Positions 17,988 to 26,989 are shown, counted from the first letter of the stretch. The stretch: 34,207 nucleotides of DNA from Prevotella sp. (GCA_024697645.1 JAILFH010000073.1:1-34207); one strand, 5' to 3'. The notes: generated from the sequence alone by a model not told the origin. Program-made: numbers and translations.

Positions 17988-20900
17988 TTAGAAGGTCAGG
18001 TTCAAGCCGAGCGTGAACGTACGAGCACGAGGATAGAGGCCGCTGTCGACGCGGGCACCATAGCCACCGAGCATCACTTCAGGATCGAGTCCTTTGTAGT
18101 CGGTGATGGTGAAGATGTTCTCAACCTGTGCGAAAACGCTGATGTTAGAGGCGAAGACCTTAGAGGCCAGAGACTTCGGGAACTGGTAGGCCAGTTTGAG
18201 GTATTTCAGTTTCAGGTAACTGCCATCCTCTACGAAGTAGTTAGACATGCGGGTCTCGTTGTTGTTGTCGACCATTGTCAGAGCAGGAATTGTGCTGCCA
18301 GTGTTGGTTGGAGTCCAGGCATCGAGAATGGCTGTGCCGTGGTTGGTGCTGGAACCACCACCGTAGTGCATGAATTCAAGTTGACGACGTGTGGTATTGT
18401 AGATGTCGAATCCAAACTCACCCGAGAAGAATGCGGAGAGTGTGAAGTTCTTGTAGTTGAGGTCGAGGTTCAGACCCATTGCGAGGTCGGGATTCGGGTC
18501 ACCGATGATGCAGCGGTCAGCGTCGTCGACAACACCATTACCATCGATATCGCGGAAGATGAGTCGGCCAACACCCTTACCCTGCTGGATGGCGTGGTTG
18601 GAAACCTGGTCCTCGTTCTGGAAGATGCCGTCGCAAACGTAGCCGTAGTAGACACCCATAGGCTGTCCGACCATCAGGCGGTAGTCACCACCCTGAGAGG
18701 TCACGACGTCGTTGAACTTCACGAGTTCGTTCTTATACTGCGAGACGTTGAGCGTTCCGTTCCATGAGAAGTCGCCATACTGGGGCGAGCGGTAGGTCAT
18801 GGTGAGTTCCCAACCATTGTTCTTCATCTCACCAGTGTTCATCCACATGGCTGCACCTTCACCCTCAACTGAAAGCGTCGGAGGAATGGTGAGCATGTCC
18901 TTGGTGTTCTTCCAATAGTAGTCGAACGAGAGTGACAGATGGCCGTCGAAGAGTTGAGCATCGAGACCGATGTTGGTCTGGGTGGTCGTCTCCCACTTCA
19001 GATTGCGGTTACCAGACGATGCGGCTACGATACCAGGAACCACGCTGTTGTTGGTGCCGTTGAGGTCGTAAGAACCGTGAGTCAGGTTGTAGGCATAACG
19101 TGTGTAATAAGCGTAGTTGTCGCTGATGGCAGAGTTACCATTCTGTCCCCATGCGGCACGCAGTTTCAGGTCGCTCACCACATTGTTGCGGGGGAAGAAC
19201 TTCTCCTCAGAAGCACGCCAGGCTGCCGAGAAGGCGGGGAAGATGCCAGAGTTGTTGTCCTTGTGCAGACGAGAGGTCTGGTCGCGACGGAGCGTTCCGC
19301 TGATCAGATAGCGGTCGGCATAGTTGTAGTCGACCTTGGCGAAGAGTGAGAACAGAGCCCACTCAGCCTTGCCACCACCTACGAGTTGATCGCCACCACC
19401 GGCACCAATCTGCATGTAGTCGACATCCTCGAAGGCATAATTCGTGCGTGAACCATTGAGGTCCTCAGAACGATATTTGATGAACTCGCTACCGACAAGC
19501 GCATTCAGATGGTGAACACCCTTGAAGGTCTGTACGTAGTTGGCGGTGTTGGTCCAGGTGTAGGTGTCACCCTGTCCATAGGCACGGCCCACGCTGTTCA
19601 TATCAGACGGCTGAATGCGGCGACCCAGCGTCTTGCTGAAATACTGCACATGCTCAATACCGAGATTGCTCTTCAGGGTGAGGCCGTCGAGAGGCTTCAC
19701 ATCGACATAGGCATTGCCAAAGATGCGCCAACTCTCGTTGGTGTTGTCACGACCATTGTAGAGTTCGTGGACGGGGTTGGAGATATCGGAACCAGAAAGT
19801 ACCATCGGGTTGGTGAACACGCCCTCAGAATCGTAAACGGGGATAGCGGGGTGCTGACGCATGGCGGTGTAGGGAATACCGCGGTCGTCACCTGTGCCAT
19901 AGCCACGGTCGTTCCACTGGGCAATCATCAGGTTCTCACCTACGCTCACGTACTTAGAAATGTTATAAGTGGTATTCACGCGGGCGCTGTAACGACGATA
20001 GAACGTGTTGTTCATCAGACCATTCTGGTTGATGTAGTTACCGGAGAGCATGTAACTGCCCTTATCGGTACTGTTCGAAACGCTGGCTGAGAGGTTGTTG
20101 GTCCAAGCCGAAGAGAACACTTCGTCCTGCCAGTTGGTATTGGCGGAATGCACTTTGCCATCGGCATCGAGATAAGTGGCCAACTGAGGAGTCTCACCAT
20201 TTCCGTAGAAAGGATGAGAAGGCACCAGACCAGAATTGATGTTGGCGGTCCAGTAGGCCTGTCCCCACTGCTGTGCGTCGAGGACGTCGTACTGCTTGGC
20301 AATCGTGTTGAGCGAGGCGGTGTAGTTGACGTTGACGGTCACCTTGTCGCCCTTACCTTTCTTAGTAGTAATGATGATCACACCATTGGCAGCGCGCGAA
20401 CCATAGATAGAAGCAGAAGATGCGTCTTTCAGCACCTGGATGCTCTCGATGTCGGCAGCATTCAGAGAGTTGAGGTTCTCGGTTGTAGCCACACCATCGA
20501 TGATGTAAAGAGGAGATGCTCCGTTGACTGTGCTCATACCACGAACGCGGATAGAGGCACCGCCACCACCAGGAGCAGCATCGGTCACGATGTTCACACC
20601 AGGCAGTTTACCCTGCATGGAGTTCAGCATGTTCGGGTCGCTCTCACTCTTGGCGCCCTTCATGTCCATCACTGCGACGGCACCAGTCAGGTCGGCCTTA
20701 CGCTGTGTGGTGTAACCAGTGACAACCACCTCGGAGAGTTCCTTGGCGTTGTCCTTCATAACAATGTTCATGCCCTCAGCGGCTGCCAACTCCTGTGTGG
20801 CAAATCCGATGTAGGACACAACGACCGTAGCCCCTTGGGCTGTCTTCAGCGTGAAGTTGCCGTCAAAATCGGAAATCGTTCCGTTCGACGTGCCTTTCTC

Positions 20901-21053
20901 CATGATGGTTGCACCGATGATCGGTTCACCATCGCTGTCGATAATCGTACCGCTGGCAACCTGCTGAGCCGATGCTGTGAGCGTGGCAAGCAGTAGGAAG
21001 AAGCTCATCAACCACCGACGGGCTGCTAATGATTTTTTTTGCTTCATGTTCAT
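17988..21053 (-). CDS. susC-like: SusC/RagA family TonB-linked outer membrane transporter
   Basis: About 1021 residues. The signal peptide ends near residue 29 (LLLATLTASA/QQ). A carboxypeptidase-D regulatory-like domain follows (~34-100, GEPIIGATIMEKGTSNGTISD). Then come the SusC hallmark ELSEVVVTGY (~105-114), a plug domain (PLYIIDGV, IESIQVLKDASSASIYGSRAANG) and a 22-strand barrel ending in the aromatic LGLNLTF. It imports oligosaccharides cut at the cell surface, using TonB energy and working with the SusD beside it. The open frame extends to 21152, but the first 33 codons overlap the promoter, so I take the ATG at 21053; the ATG at 21047 is equally possible. It is the first gene of the operon, divergent from the hybrid regulator. 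Confidence 0.95.
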   Translation of the reverse strand: MNMKQKKSLAARRWLMSFFLLLATLTASAQQVASGTIIDSDGEPIIGATIMEKGTSNGTISDFDGNFTLKTAQGATVVVSYIGFATQELAAAEGMNIVMKDNAKELSEVVVTGYTTQRKADLTGAVAVMDMKGAKSESDPNMLNSMQGKLPGVNIVTDAAPGGGGASIRVRGMSTVNGASPLYIIDGVATTENLNSLNAADIESIQVLKDASSASIYGSRAANGVIIITTKKGKGDKVTVNVNYTASLNTIAKQYDVLDAQQWGQAYWTANINSGLVPSHPFYGNGETPQLATYLDADGKVHSANTNWQDEVFSSAWTNNLSASVSNSTDKGSYMLSGNYINQNGLMNNTFYRRYSARVNTTYNISKYVSVGENLMIAQWNDRGYGTGDDRGIPYTAMRQHPAIPVYDSEGVFTNPMVLSGSDISNPVHELYNGRDNTNESWRIFGNAYVDVKPLDGLTLKSNLGIEHVQYFSKTLGRRIQPSDMNSVGRAYGQGDTYTWTNTANYVQTFKGVHHLNALVGSEFIKYRSEDLNGSRTNYAFEDVDYMQIGAGGGDQLVGGGKAEWALFSLFAKVDYNYADRYLISGTLRRDQTSRLHKDNNSGIFPAFSAAWRASEEKFFPRNNVVSDLKLRAAWGQNGNSAISDNYAYYTRYAYNLTHGSYDLNGTNNSVVPGIVAASSGNRNLKWETTTQTNIGLDAQLFDGHLSLSFDYYWKNTKDMLTIPPTLSVEGEGAAMWMNTGEMKNNGWELTMTYRSPQYGDFSWNGTLNVSQYKNELVKFNDVVTSQGGDYRLMVGQPMGVYYGYVCDGIFQNEDQVSNHAIQQGKGVGRLIFRDIDGNGVVDDADRCIIGDPNPDLAMGLNLDLNYKNFTLSAFFSGEFGFDIYNTTRRQLEFMHYGGGSSTNHGTAILDAWTPTNTGSTIPALTMVDNNNETRMSNYFVEDGSYLKLKYLKLAYQFPKSLASKVFASNISVFAQVENIFTITDYKGLDPEVMLGGYGARVDSGLYPRARTFTLGLNLTF

Positions 21054-21106
21054 TTCTGCATTTTTAAATTTATGATTAGTAATAGGTTCCTTTCGGTTTC
21101 TGGTTG

Positions 21107-21114
21107 CAAAATTA
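21107..21114 (-). promoter_or_regulatory. -7 element of the susC operon promoter
   Basis: The minus strand reads TAATTTTG, a perfect TAnnTTTG. No good TTG lies 19-21 nt upstream (TTCAC is there instead), as expected for a promoter that needs an activator. The leader would be ~50 nt before the ATG at 21053. Confidence 0.6.
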
Positions 21115-21165
21115 CCATATAAAGCGCCTACGGATGTGAATTTTTCGTTCATTCAATGTAAATAT

Positions 21166-21180
21166 TGTTTCGATGAAACA
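21166..21180. promoter_or_regulatory. Perfect palindrome upstream of the susC promoter, possible operator
   Basis: TGTTTCGATGAAACA is a perfect 6+3+6 inverted repeat centred about 60 bp upstream of the susC -7 box, in the spacer shared with the regulator gene. Position fits an activator site for the AraC-type output domain, but there is no second copy to confirm it. Confidence 0.3.
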
Positions 21181-21296
21181 TTTTTCATAACAAATGAACG
21201 ATTTTTATTATCAAGACATTTTGTATTTTTCTGAGAATACAATACGGAAAATATTCCTTTTTTCGGGGAATCATGTCAAAAAAATCTCTTTTTTAC

Positions 21297-21327
21297 TTTG
21301 CCTTTCGCTCACTTATTTGTATCTTTG
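21297..21327 (+). promoter_or_regulatory. Bacteroides-type promoter of the hybrid regulator leader
   Basis: TTTG (21297-21300), 19 nt, TATCTTTG (21320-21327): an exact match to the Bacteroidota vegetative consensus. Transcription would start near 21334, about 290 nt before the regulator ATG. Confidence 0.75.
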
Positions 21328-21333
21328 CAGTCG

Positions 21334-21624
21334 CCAGTCCTCCCATGAGGACATGAATCTCTTTTCCGAACCTAACTGCGACATTCAGGTTTTCAGCACA
21401 AAGAGCAACGATAGTGGCACCAGATTTTTAAGAAAAAAGATGGTGTGGGCTGAGTTATCTGAAGTGCTGAGGTTGTCGCAGACCTGGTTTAGAAACAGAT
21501 AACCACCCACACCTTTTCCTCTCGGAGAGGAAGCGACATTTAAAAATAAACACAACTAACCTAACAATTTATCGGTGGCAAAATTACGAAGAATTTGTAA
21601 GGTTAAGTTGAAATTTTCGTTCAG
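21334..21624 (+). other. Structured 5' leader of the hybrid regulator
   Basis: The predicted transcript opens with the hairpin GTCCTC-CCAT-GAGGAC (21337-21352). Further on, GGTGTGGG (21442-21449) pairs perfectly with CCCACACC (21506-21513), and nested inside it GTTATCTG (21454-21461) pairs perfectly with CAGATAAC (21496-21503). A small AGGT/ACCT stem is possible in the loop, and TTTT follows the outer arm. A third hairpin CCTCTCGGAGAGG lies at 21518-21530. A 49-codon frame (21353-21502) fills the region and ends inside the big stem. It could be an attenuator with a leader peptide, a small RNA with its own terminator, or a structured UTR. Confidence 0.5.
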
Positions 21625-23985
21625 ATGATAAGAATTTTGTTACGCCTAACAAAAAAAATGATGAAAGGAACTCCATCGATCACCCGACATCGGCACTGGC
21701 AACCTGCCAAGATGGCAATCGGCTGCCTTCAGGGCGGACTGGTGCTATTTGCATGTGCATTGCTCATGGCCTGCCAAAACAGAGAGAAGCAATTCGTGAT
21801 AGGTATCTCGCAATGCTCGGAGGACATCTGGAGAGAAAAGCAAAACTCAGAGATGCGCATGGCTGCCTATTTCCGCGACGACGTGGAACTGCGATTCGCT
21901 GCTGCCTTCGACAGCGACGAGCGACAGGTGCAGCAGATTGACAGTCTGGTTGCCACGGGCATCGACTTGCTCATCGTGGCACCGAACCAGGTGGCAACGA
22001 TCTCACCTGCCATCGACCGCGCCTACGACCGCGGCCTGCCAGTGATCGTGTTCGAACGAAAAACCAATTCACAGAAATATTCCGCCTTCATCAGCGCCGA
22101 CAACTACGAGATGGGACGCACCATGGGTGAACATATTGCCCACCAACTAGGCGGACGTGGCCGTGTCGTTGAAGTAATGGGACTGAAGGGGTCTTCGCCT
22201 GCCATTGAGCGCCACAAGGGATTCACCGACGCACTATGCAGTTACGATGACATTCGGCTCGTGGCAACCCTGCAAGGCGACTGGACGGAAGAGAGTGGCT
22301 ATAACGCCATGAAAAACCTACTGCAGTCGGTACCCGCGGGCTCTTCGTTCGATGCTGATTTCGTCTTCGCACAGAACGACCGCATGGCAATTGGTGCCCG
22401 ACGGGCTCTGATGGAAGCAAACAAAGCCATGGGCAAAGACGAGAAGAGCGCACTACCACGCTTCTGCGGCATTGACGGCTTGCCAGGAAAAGACGGCGGA
22501 ATCCAACTCGTTCAGGACTCAATTCTCGATGCTACATACATCTATCCTACCCATGGCGACCAATTGCTACAGTTGGCTCTGAACATTCTGGAAGGAAAGC
22601 ATTTCGAGAAGGAGACCAGGCTAATGTCGGCCATTGTGACTCATGATAACGCTCGCGTGCTGCAAATGCAGGGTGATGAGATTATAAGGCGTTCGGCCTA
22701 TCTGGACCAACTCCACAGCAAAGCAGACAACTACCTGCAGCGACTGAGTAACCAGCGGACCATTCTGATTCTCGCAATTGCCATGATAGCACTCCTGTTG
22801 CTTGTTGCTGCCATAATTTATAAGTACGCGCGACAGAGAAGCCGCATTGCCGAGGAGCGCCGACAGATGGAACGAGCCCAACTGGACTTCTATACGCAGG
22901 CTGCCCACGAACTACGCACGCCGCTGACGCTCATCGAAGGTCCACTGACGCAGTTGGCTAACACGCCTGAGATGGAAACGGCCAGCGACAAGACATCGGA
23001 ACTGTTCGGGATTGTCAGACGCAATACGCAAAAACTCACCGAACTCATCGGGAAGATACTGGATGTTCAGGCAAAAGACCTCACACAAGACGCTGCCTCG
23101 GCATTCAGTCCAGCCACACCAGACGCGGTTGTAGAGATTTCGCCGAAGAAAGATGTCGACAAGGAGAATCTGACTCATGAGAATGAGGAGACGGCAAATG
23201 CCGCTGCCAACGAAGAGTCGGAACTGCCATTGCTGCTGATTGTCGACGACAATGCCGACATACGCACCTATCTGAACTCAATTCTTGCCGACCGCTATCG
23301 CGTCATCATGGCTGAGGACGGACAACAGGGACTTGAGGTGGCGCAGCGCGAAGTGCCCGACCTGATTGTGTCGGACGTGATGATGCCAGTGATGAATGGT
23401 CTGGAATTCTGTCAGCAGGTAAAGGCGAATATCATCACTTCCCACATTCCTGTCATCTTGCTCACTGCCCGCGCCCTGTCGAAGCACCAGGTGGAAGGCT
23501 ATCAGAGCGGAGCCGATGCCTACATCACCAAGCCCTTTGCACCAGAACTGCTCATGGTGCGCATCGACAATCTGCTCCGCAGCCGACAGGTGCTGAAGGA
23601 TTTGTGGAAGACGGCCACAACGGAGCAGACTGGTGATGATCAGCCAGAAAGCGTTGCCGACCCATTCCTTGACAATTTCCGTTCTGTCATTGAACAACGA
23701 CTGAGCAACAGCGACCTGAGTGTGGAAGACATTGCCGCAGAAATGGCTCTTAGCCGCGTTCAACTCTATCGGAAAGTGAAGACGCTCACCGGTGAATCGC
23801 CTGTGGAACAGTTGCGCAAGGCTCGTCTTGTGCGTGGCCGCCAACTTTTGGCCACGACCAACAAGACCATCTCGGAGGTAGCCTACGACGTGGGATTCTC
23901 TGCTCCGAGTTACTTCACGAAATGTTTCCGTGACGAGTTCGGCATTAGTCCCTCCGACATGAAAACCACAGACAAGGAGGCGTGA
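21625..23985 (+). CDS. Hybrid two-component regulator with periplasmic sugar-binding sensor, lacking the HATPase domain
   Basis: A 786-residue protein. An N-terminal membrane anchor or lipobox-like segment (~33-50, LLMACQ) is followed by a periplasmic-binding-protein sensor (~57-365, LacI/RbsB type: FVIGISQCSEDIWR, DLLIVAPNQ, PVIVFERKT, FVFAQNDRMAIGA). A transmembrane helix (~378-399) leads to HisKA with phospho-acceptor His428 (AAHELRTPLTLI), a receiver domain (~535-655; Asp541/Asp542, Asp584, Lys636) and an AraC-type helix-turn-helix (~685-778). The architecture matches BT1754, the fructose-sensing regulator of the B. thetaiotaomicron fructan locus. However, the ~110-140-residue HATPase domain (N, G1 and G2 boxes) that should lie between HisKA and receiver is absent. 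Only a ~50-residue acidic linker (484-534) is there, and the frame is intact. It is divergent from susC and is the expected activator of that operon. Start: Met1, or Met12/13. Confidence 0.9.
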   Translation: MIRILLRLTKKMMKGTPSITRHRHWQPAKMAIGCLQGGLVLFACALLMACQNREKQFVIGISQCSEDIWREKQNSEMRMAAYFRDDVELRFAAAFDSDERQVQQIDSLVATGIDLLIVAPNQVATISPAIDRAYDRGLPVIVFERKTNSQKYSAFISADNYEMGRTMGEHIAHQLGGRGRVVEVMGLKGSSPAIERHKGFTDALCSYDDIRLVATLQGDWTEESGYNAMKNLLQSVPAGSSFDADFVFAQNDRMAIGARRALMEANKAMGKDEKSALPRFCGIDGLPGKDGGIQLVQDSILDATYIYPTHGDQLLQLALNILEGKHFEKETRLMSAIVTHDNARVLQMQGDEIIRRSAYLDQLHSKADNYLQRLSNQRTILILAIAMIALLLLVAAIIYKYARQRSRIAEERRQMERAQLDFYTQAAHELRTPLTLIEGPLTQLANTPEMETASDKTSELFGIVRRNTQKLTELIGKILDVQAKDLTQDAASAFSPATPDAVVEISPKKDVDKENLTHENEETANAAANEESELPLLLIVDDNADIRTYLNSILADRYRVIMAEDGQQGLEVAQREVPDLIVSDVMMPVMNGLEFCQQVKANIITSHIPVILLTARALSKHQVEGYQSGADAYITKPFAPELLMVRIDNLLRSRQVLKDLWKTATTEQTGDDQPESVADPFLDNFRSVIEQRLSNSDLSVEDIAAEMALSRVQLYRKVKTLTGESPVEQLRKARLVRGRQLLATTNKTISEVAYDVGFSAPSYFTKCFRDEFGISPSDMKTTDKEA

Positions 23986-23999
23986 GGGGGACGCTTGAG

Positions 24000-24059
24000 C
24001 GTGGAATGAAATCCATAGTTTAGAAAATGCGTGAACGTGGAATGGAATCCACAGTTTAG
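24000..24059. repeat. Two tandem 36-bp repeats after the regulator gene
   Basis: CGTGGAATGAAATCCATAG + TTTAG (24000-24023) and CGTGGAATGGAATCCACAG + TTTAG (24036-24059) are 36 bp apart with similar linkers. The second contains the palindrome GTGGAATGGAATCCAC. They lie ~15 bp after the stop codon. Confidence 0.75.
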
Positions 24060-24070
24060 GAATATGTCAA

Positions 24071-24114
24071 CAGGGCGACACCAATATTTTTGGTATCGCC
24101 CTGCTGGTTTTCGT
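24071..24114 (+). terminator. Intrinsic terminator of the hybrid regulator
   Basis: CAGGGCGA (24071-24078) pairs with TCGCCCTG (24096-24103), with an inner ACCAA/TTGGT stem separated by one mismatch. CTGGTTTTCG follows. It lies between the convergent regulator and GH27 genes and may also slow transcription from the other side. Confidence 0.75.
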
Positions 24115-24360
24115 ATGGCTTCTTTTAGAAGTGCAGGAGTACAGGAGTGCAGGAGTTCAGACATTAGCCCTTTGCGCTCCATTACAAGGGTTCTAAGTTC
24201 AAAGTACATAAATAATCAGAACTGTAAATTCTCAGCAGGCAATGCATTTCTCTTGACTTTGTCGACTTTATACTCGACTCGGCCAAACAAGTAAAACTTG
24301 ATGGTGCTCGCTGCTCCAAAAGTTGCTCCTTGTCTCTTGCACCTTGCCCCTTAGAACTTT
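24115..24360. other. Non-coding spacer between convergent regulator and GH27 genes
   Basis: No gene. A ~10-bp tandem repeat of GTGCAGGAGT / ACAGGAGT type lies at 24130-24158, and GTTCTAAG words near each end are weakly inverted. No clear terminator for GH27 was found here. Confidence 0.5.
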
Positions 24361-26877
24361 CTACCAAGAGAGTATTTTGCGCCCATTTTGCACACGGATG
24401 CCACGATAGTGCTCACTGACACGCTGACCCGTGAGACTGTAGGAGGGAGCATCAGCGGAAAGTGTGGCTGCGGAGGAGGAACCTGCCGATGAGGAATCCT
24501 GATGGGTACTGACGGCATCAATGCCATCGCTGACTTGGTCGCCCAAACGGAACAGACGAACCCCATGAGACGGAACGCGGGTGGAGAGGGTACCAGTGGC
24601 TGCAGGCAGCGTCTGCTGCTCCCAGATGTCGTAGACAGGAACGGACTCATCGGAACCGTAACCGAGTTGCGTGAGATCGAAGACGTAGGGAGTATTCACG
24701 GTCGTATAGACGATGAACTCCATGGTAGTGCCTGTGGCTGAGGTGTTGTCGCGGTCGCACGAAGAATCGTAGCCGCAGAGAGCACGGAAGGTGGTCCAGT
24801 TGTGGTCGGCAGGAAGGTCGTAGACCAGCGTACACTGGGCATTCATACCGAGACCTGTGGTGTAGGTCTGCCCATCGACCTTCAGCGCGCCACCCTCAAC
24901 ATTCTGATTCACGTGGAGCGAGCCCCATTCGGAGGTGTAGGATGCAGCGGAGAGCGTGGTGAGCGAGGTCTCGTTGCCATCGGCATCGATAAGGACAGGA
25001 TTGACCAGGTCGGCACGGTCGTAGGCAAAGCCGTCGCTGTAGTTGCTGACAATAATCTTCAATTGTTCGGCATTGGTAATGTCGGCCTCGAGTGTGGCTG
25101 AACGCGCTGCAGTGCGGGAGATGAGTCCAGAGCGGGTCGCGTAGTCGTCCTGCTCGCTGGAGAGTGGATTCTGGTCGAACACCATGAAGCGGATGGAGGT
25201 AGTGGCACCAGTCTGACCGATGCCTGAGTCATCGGCGGCAGCCATCGCACGGAAGCGTACGACATCCATCGTGTCTGGAATCTGGAAGAAGATGGCTGCA
25301 TTGGCATCAGTAGAGAAACCACGATCGTAACTGACGCCCATTACCTTCATCTTACCCCCATTGTCGACGTTCTGATTCTCGCGTACGCGATTGAAATAGG
25401 AATTGGTGTACTGGCGTGTCTTGAAATCGCCCGTGAGTGCCACCTCAGTGCCATCGCGCAGAACGAGAGTGGGATTGATCCAGTCACCATGATCGTAATT
25501 GTAGTTGTCGCCGCCATCGTCGACCACCAGCACGAGCGTCTTCTCACCCTCAGGCCACTCGATATCGACGTCAACGGCATGGCCATCGGTGGTATAGGCA
25601 ACGGTCTCGGAGCGATAGAGCGCCTTGGAACCCACTACCCAGCGAGTGTTGTCGCGCTGGAACAAGGCGAGATAGCGATTGCCTGTCTGCGGGTCGGTGC
25701 TGGTCCAAGCCACGCGTCCGAGGTCCTCGTCGTTCATGACCTGATGAGCATCGGTGCCGTACTTGTGCATCTGGTGGTACTCCTCATTGGTGAGCAAGGA
25801 GAGCGTGAACGCATCGTTGCGCGTCATCTCGCCACCAAAGAACAGCGGCGAGTGGCAGATGCCCCAGAGGGTCATCATCGTGAGTTGTTCGTCGTGGGTC
25901 AGGCGGGTCCAACGACCTGCATCGGCAGCAGTGTAGCCAGGGTCGGCAATGGTCATCGCAATCTGACCGAGAGGGAGCATGTCGCAGTCGGCATAGTTGC
26001 CGGGACGTGCATACTGACTCCAGGCATCAGCCTCCTGGAACACAGCATCCACAGCACTCCAGGTATCCCAGAGGTCGTCCATCATGCGCCACATATTGGC
26101 ATTCTGAAGGCACTCTTCGGCATAGGTGAGTTGGGTCTTGCCGGGCGACAGGGAGAGCACAATGGGACGTCCCGTCTGGTCGATGGCCTTTCGAATCATG
26201 TGAATCTCATCGGTATAAAACGGACGCGAGAGGTCGTCGATCTTCAGGAAGTCGACTCCCCACTCGGCATAGAGATCCATGATGGAGTTGTAGTAGAGTT
26301 GTCCGAACTCGTTGTTACGTACGAGGAGATTGTCCTTGAGCCAAGTGCAGGGTGAAGAGGTGCCATTATAGACTTTCGCCCACGACGTTTCTTCGCTGCC
26401 CTTCAACTTATAGGAAGAACCCACGACGGCCTTCGGCACACCACGCATAAGATGGATTCCGAACTTCAGACCCATGGCATGGAGTTTCTCTGCCAGAGGC
26501 TTGAATCCGACATTGACACCATCGACCATGCACGACGGAAAACGTGAGGGCGAGGGCAGATAGCGGCCATATTCGTCGAGGACGTAGTCCTGAGTGCCAC
26601 GCTGATTGTAGTTGCCTCCACCGAGCGACGGGTGGTTGCAATACCAGCGGATGTCGATAACGACGTATTCCCAACCGTGACGGACGAGATCGTTGTCAAC
26701 GAGATACTGTGCGTTCTGGAGCACTTCCTGTTCAGTGACACTTGAGTAATAGCAGTCCCACGAGTTCCAGCCCATTGGGGGCGTGAGTGCCCAGGTGCGG
26801 AAGGTGGCCATGTCGTCCTGAGCCTGCGAGGCGGTGATTCCCATCAGGGAAACAAGCAATACGAGGAATCTTCTCAT
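24361..26877 (-). CDS. GH27 glycosidase (alpha-galactosidase-like) with two NPCBM-type modules
   Basis: An 838-residue secreted enzyme. The signal peptide is residues 1-19 (MRRFLVLLVSLMGITASQA). I chose the ATG at 26877 because longer frames run through the promoter. The GH27 barrel covers ~28-350 (LTPPMGWNSWDCYYS). The nucleophile is Asp214 in DFLKIDD and the acid/base is Asp268 in MWRMMDD, followed by the family string CHSPLFFGGEM. Two carbohydrate-binding NPCBM-like modules follow (~450-590 and ~615-735; ENQNVDNGGKMKVMG and VNQNVEGGALKVDG). The C-terminal tail (YSLTGQRVSEHYRGIRVQNG) looks like a secretion/sorting tail. GH27 members act on alpha-galactosides or beta-L-arabinopyranosides; the barrel here is long and I cannot tell which. 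The gene has its own promoter, is convergent with the regulator and divergent from sufS. It may serve the fructan locus (galactosyl-sucrose sugars), but this is inference. Confidence 0.88.
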   Translation of the reverse strand: MRRFLVLLVSLMGITASQAQDDMATFRTWALTPPMGWNSWDCYYSSVTEQEVLQNAQYLVDNDLVRHGWEYVVIDIRWYCNHPSLGGGNYNQRGTQDYVLDEYGRYLPSPSRFPSCMVDGVNVGFKPLAEKLHAMGLKFGIHLMRGVPKAVVGSSYKLKGSEETSWAKVYNGTSSPCTWLKDNLLVRNNEFGQLYYNSIMDLYAEWGVDFLKIDDLSRPFYTDEIHMIRKAIDQTGRPIVLSLSPGKTQLTYAEECLQNANMWRMMDDLWDTWSAVDAVFQEADAWSQYARPGNYADCDMLPLGQIAMTIADPGYTAADAGRWTRLTHDEQLTMMTLWGICHSPLFFGGEMTRNDAFTLSLLTNEEYHQMHKYGTDAHQVMNDEDLGRVAWTSTDPQTGNRYLALFQRDNTRWVVGSKALYRSETVAYTTDGHAVDVDIEWPEGEKTLVLVVDDGGDNYNYDHGDWINPTLVLRDGTEVALTGDFKTRQYTNSYFNRVRENQNVDNGGKMKVMGVSYDRGFSTDANAAIFFQIPDTMDVVRFRAMAAADDSGIGQTGATTSIRFMVFDQNPLSSEQDDYATRSGLISRTAARSATLEADITNAEQLKIIVSNYSDGFAYDRADLVNPVLIDADGNETSLTTLSAASYTSEWGSLHVNQNVEGGALKVDGQTYTTGLGMNAQCTLVYDLPADHNWTTFRALCGYDSSCDRDNTSATGTTMEFIVYTTVNTPYVFDLTQLGYGSDESVPVYDIWEQQTLPAATGTLSTRVPSHGVRLFRLGDQVSDGIDAVSTHQDSSSAGSSSAATLSADAPSYSLTGQRVSEHYRGIRVQNGRKILSW

Positions 26878-26906
26878 TTTGGAGTACGAAATTAGTTTAG
26901 GTAGTG

Positions 26907-26937
26907 CAAAATTACAAAAAATGAGCAATAATGGCAA
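26907..26937 (-). promoter_or_regulatory. Promoter of the GH27 gene
   Basis: The minus strand reads TTG (26935-26937), 20 nt, TAATTTTG (26907-26914), an exact consensus. The predicted leader is ~25 nt. Confidence 0.75.
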
Positions 26938-26957
26938 GGTTTTTAAGGAATTTGTTG

Positions 26958-26965
26958 TAATTTTG
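26958..26965 (+). promoter_or_regulatory. -7 element of the sufS promoter
   Basis: TAATTTTG on the plus strand, ~25 nt before the sufS ATG. The -33 region is weak. It is back to back with the GH27 promoter in a 112-bp gap. Confidence 0.55.
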
Positions 26966-26989
26966 CAATCAATTGAAGAGAATAGGAAC

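Noticed and set aside
21194..21502. 102-codon open frame between susC and the regulator
   Set aside because: Its 5' half overlaps the promoter region of the regulator and is very AT-rich. Only the last 49 codons lie in the predicted transcript, and they are treated as part of the leader.
24000..24059. Start of a CRISPR array (36-bp repeats)
   Set aside because: There are only two copies, directly adjacent with no spacers between 36-bp units.
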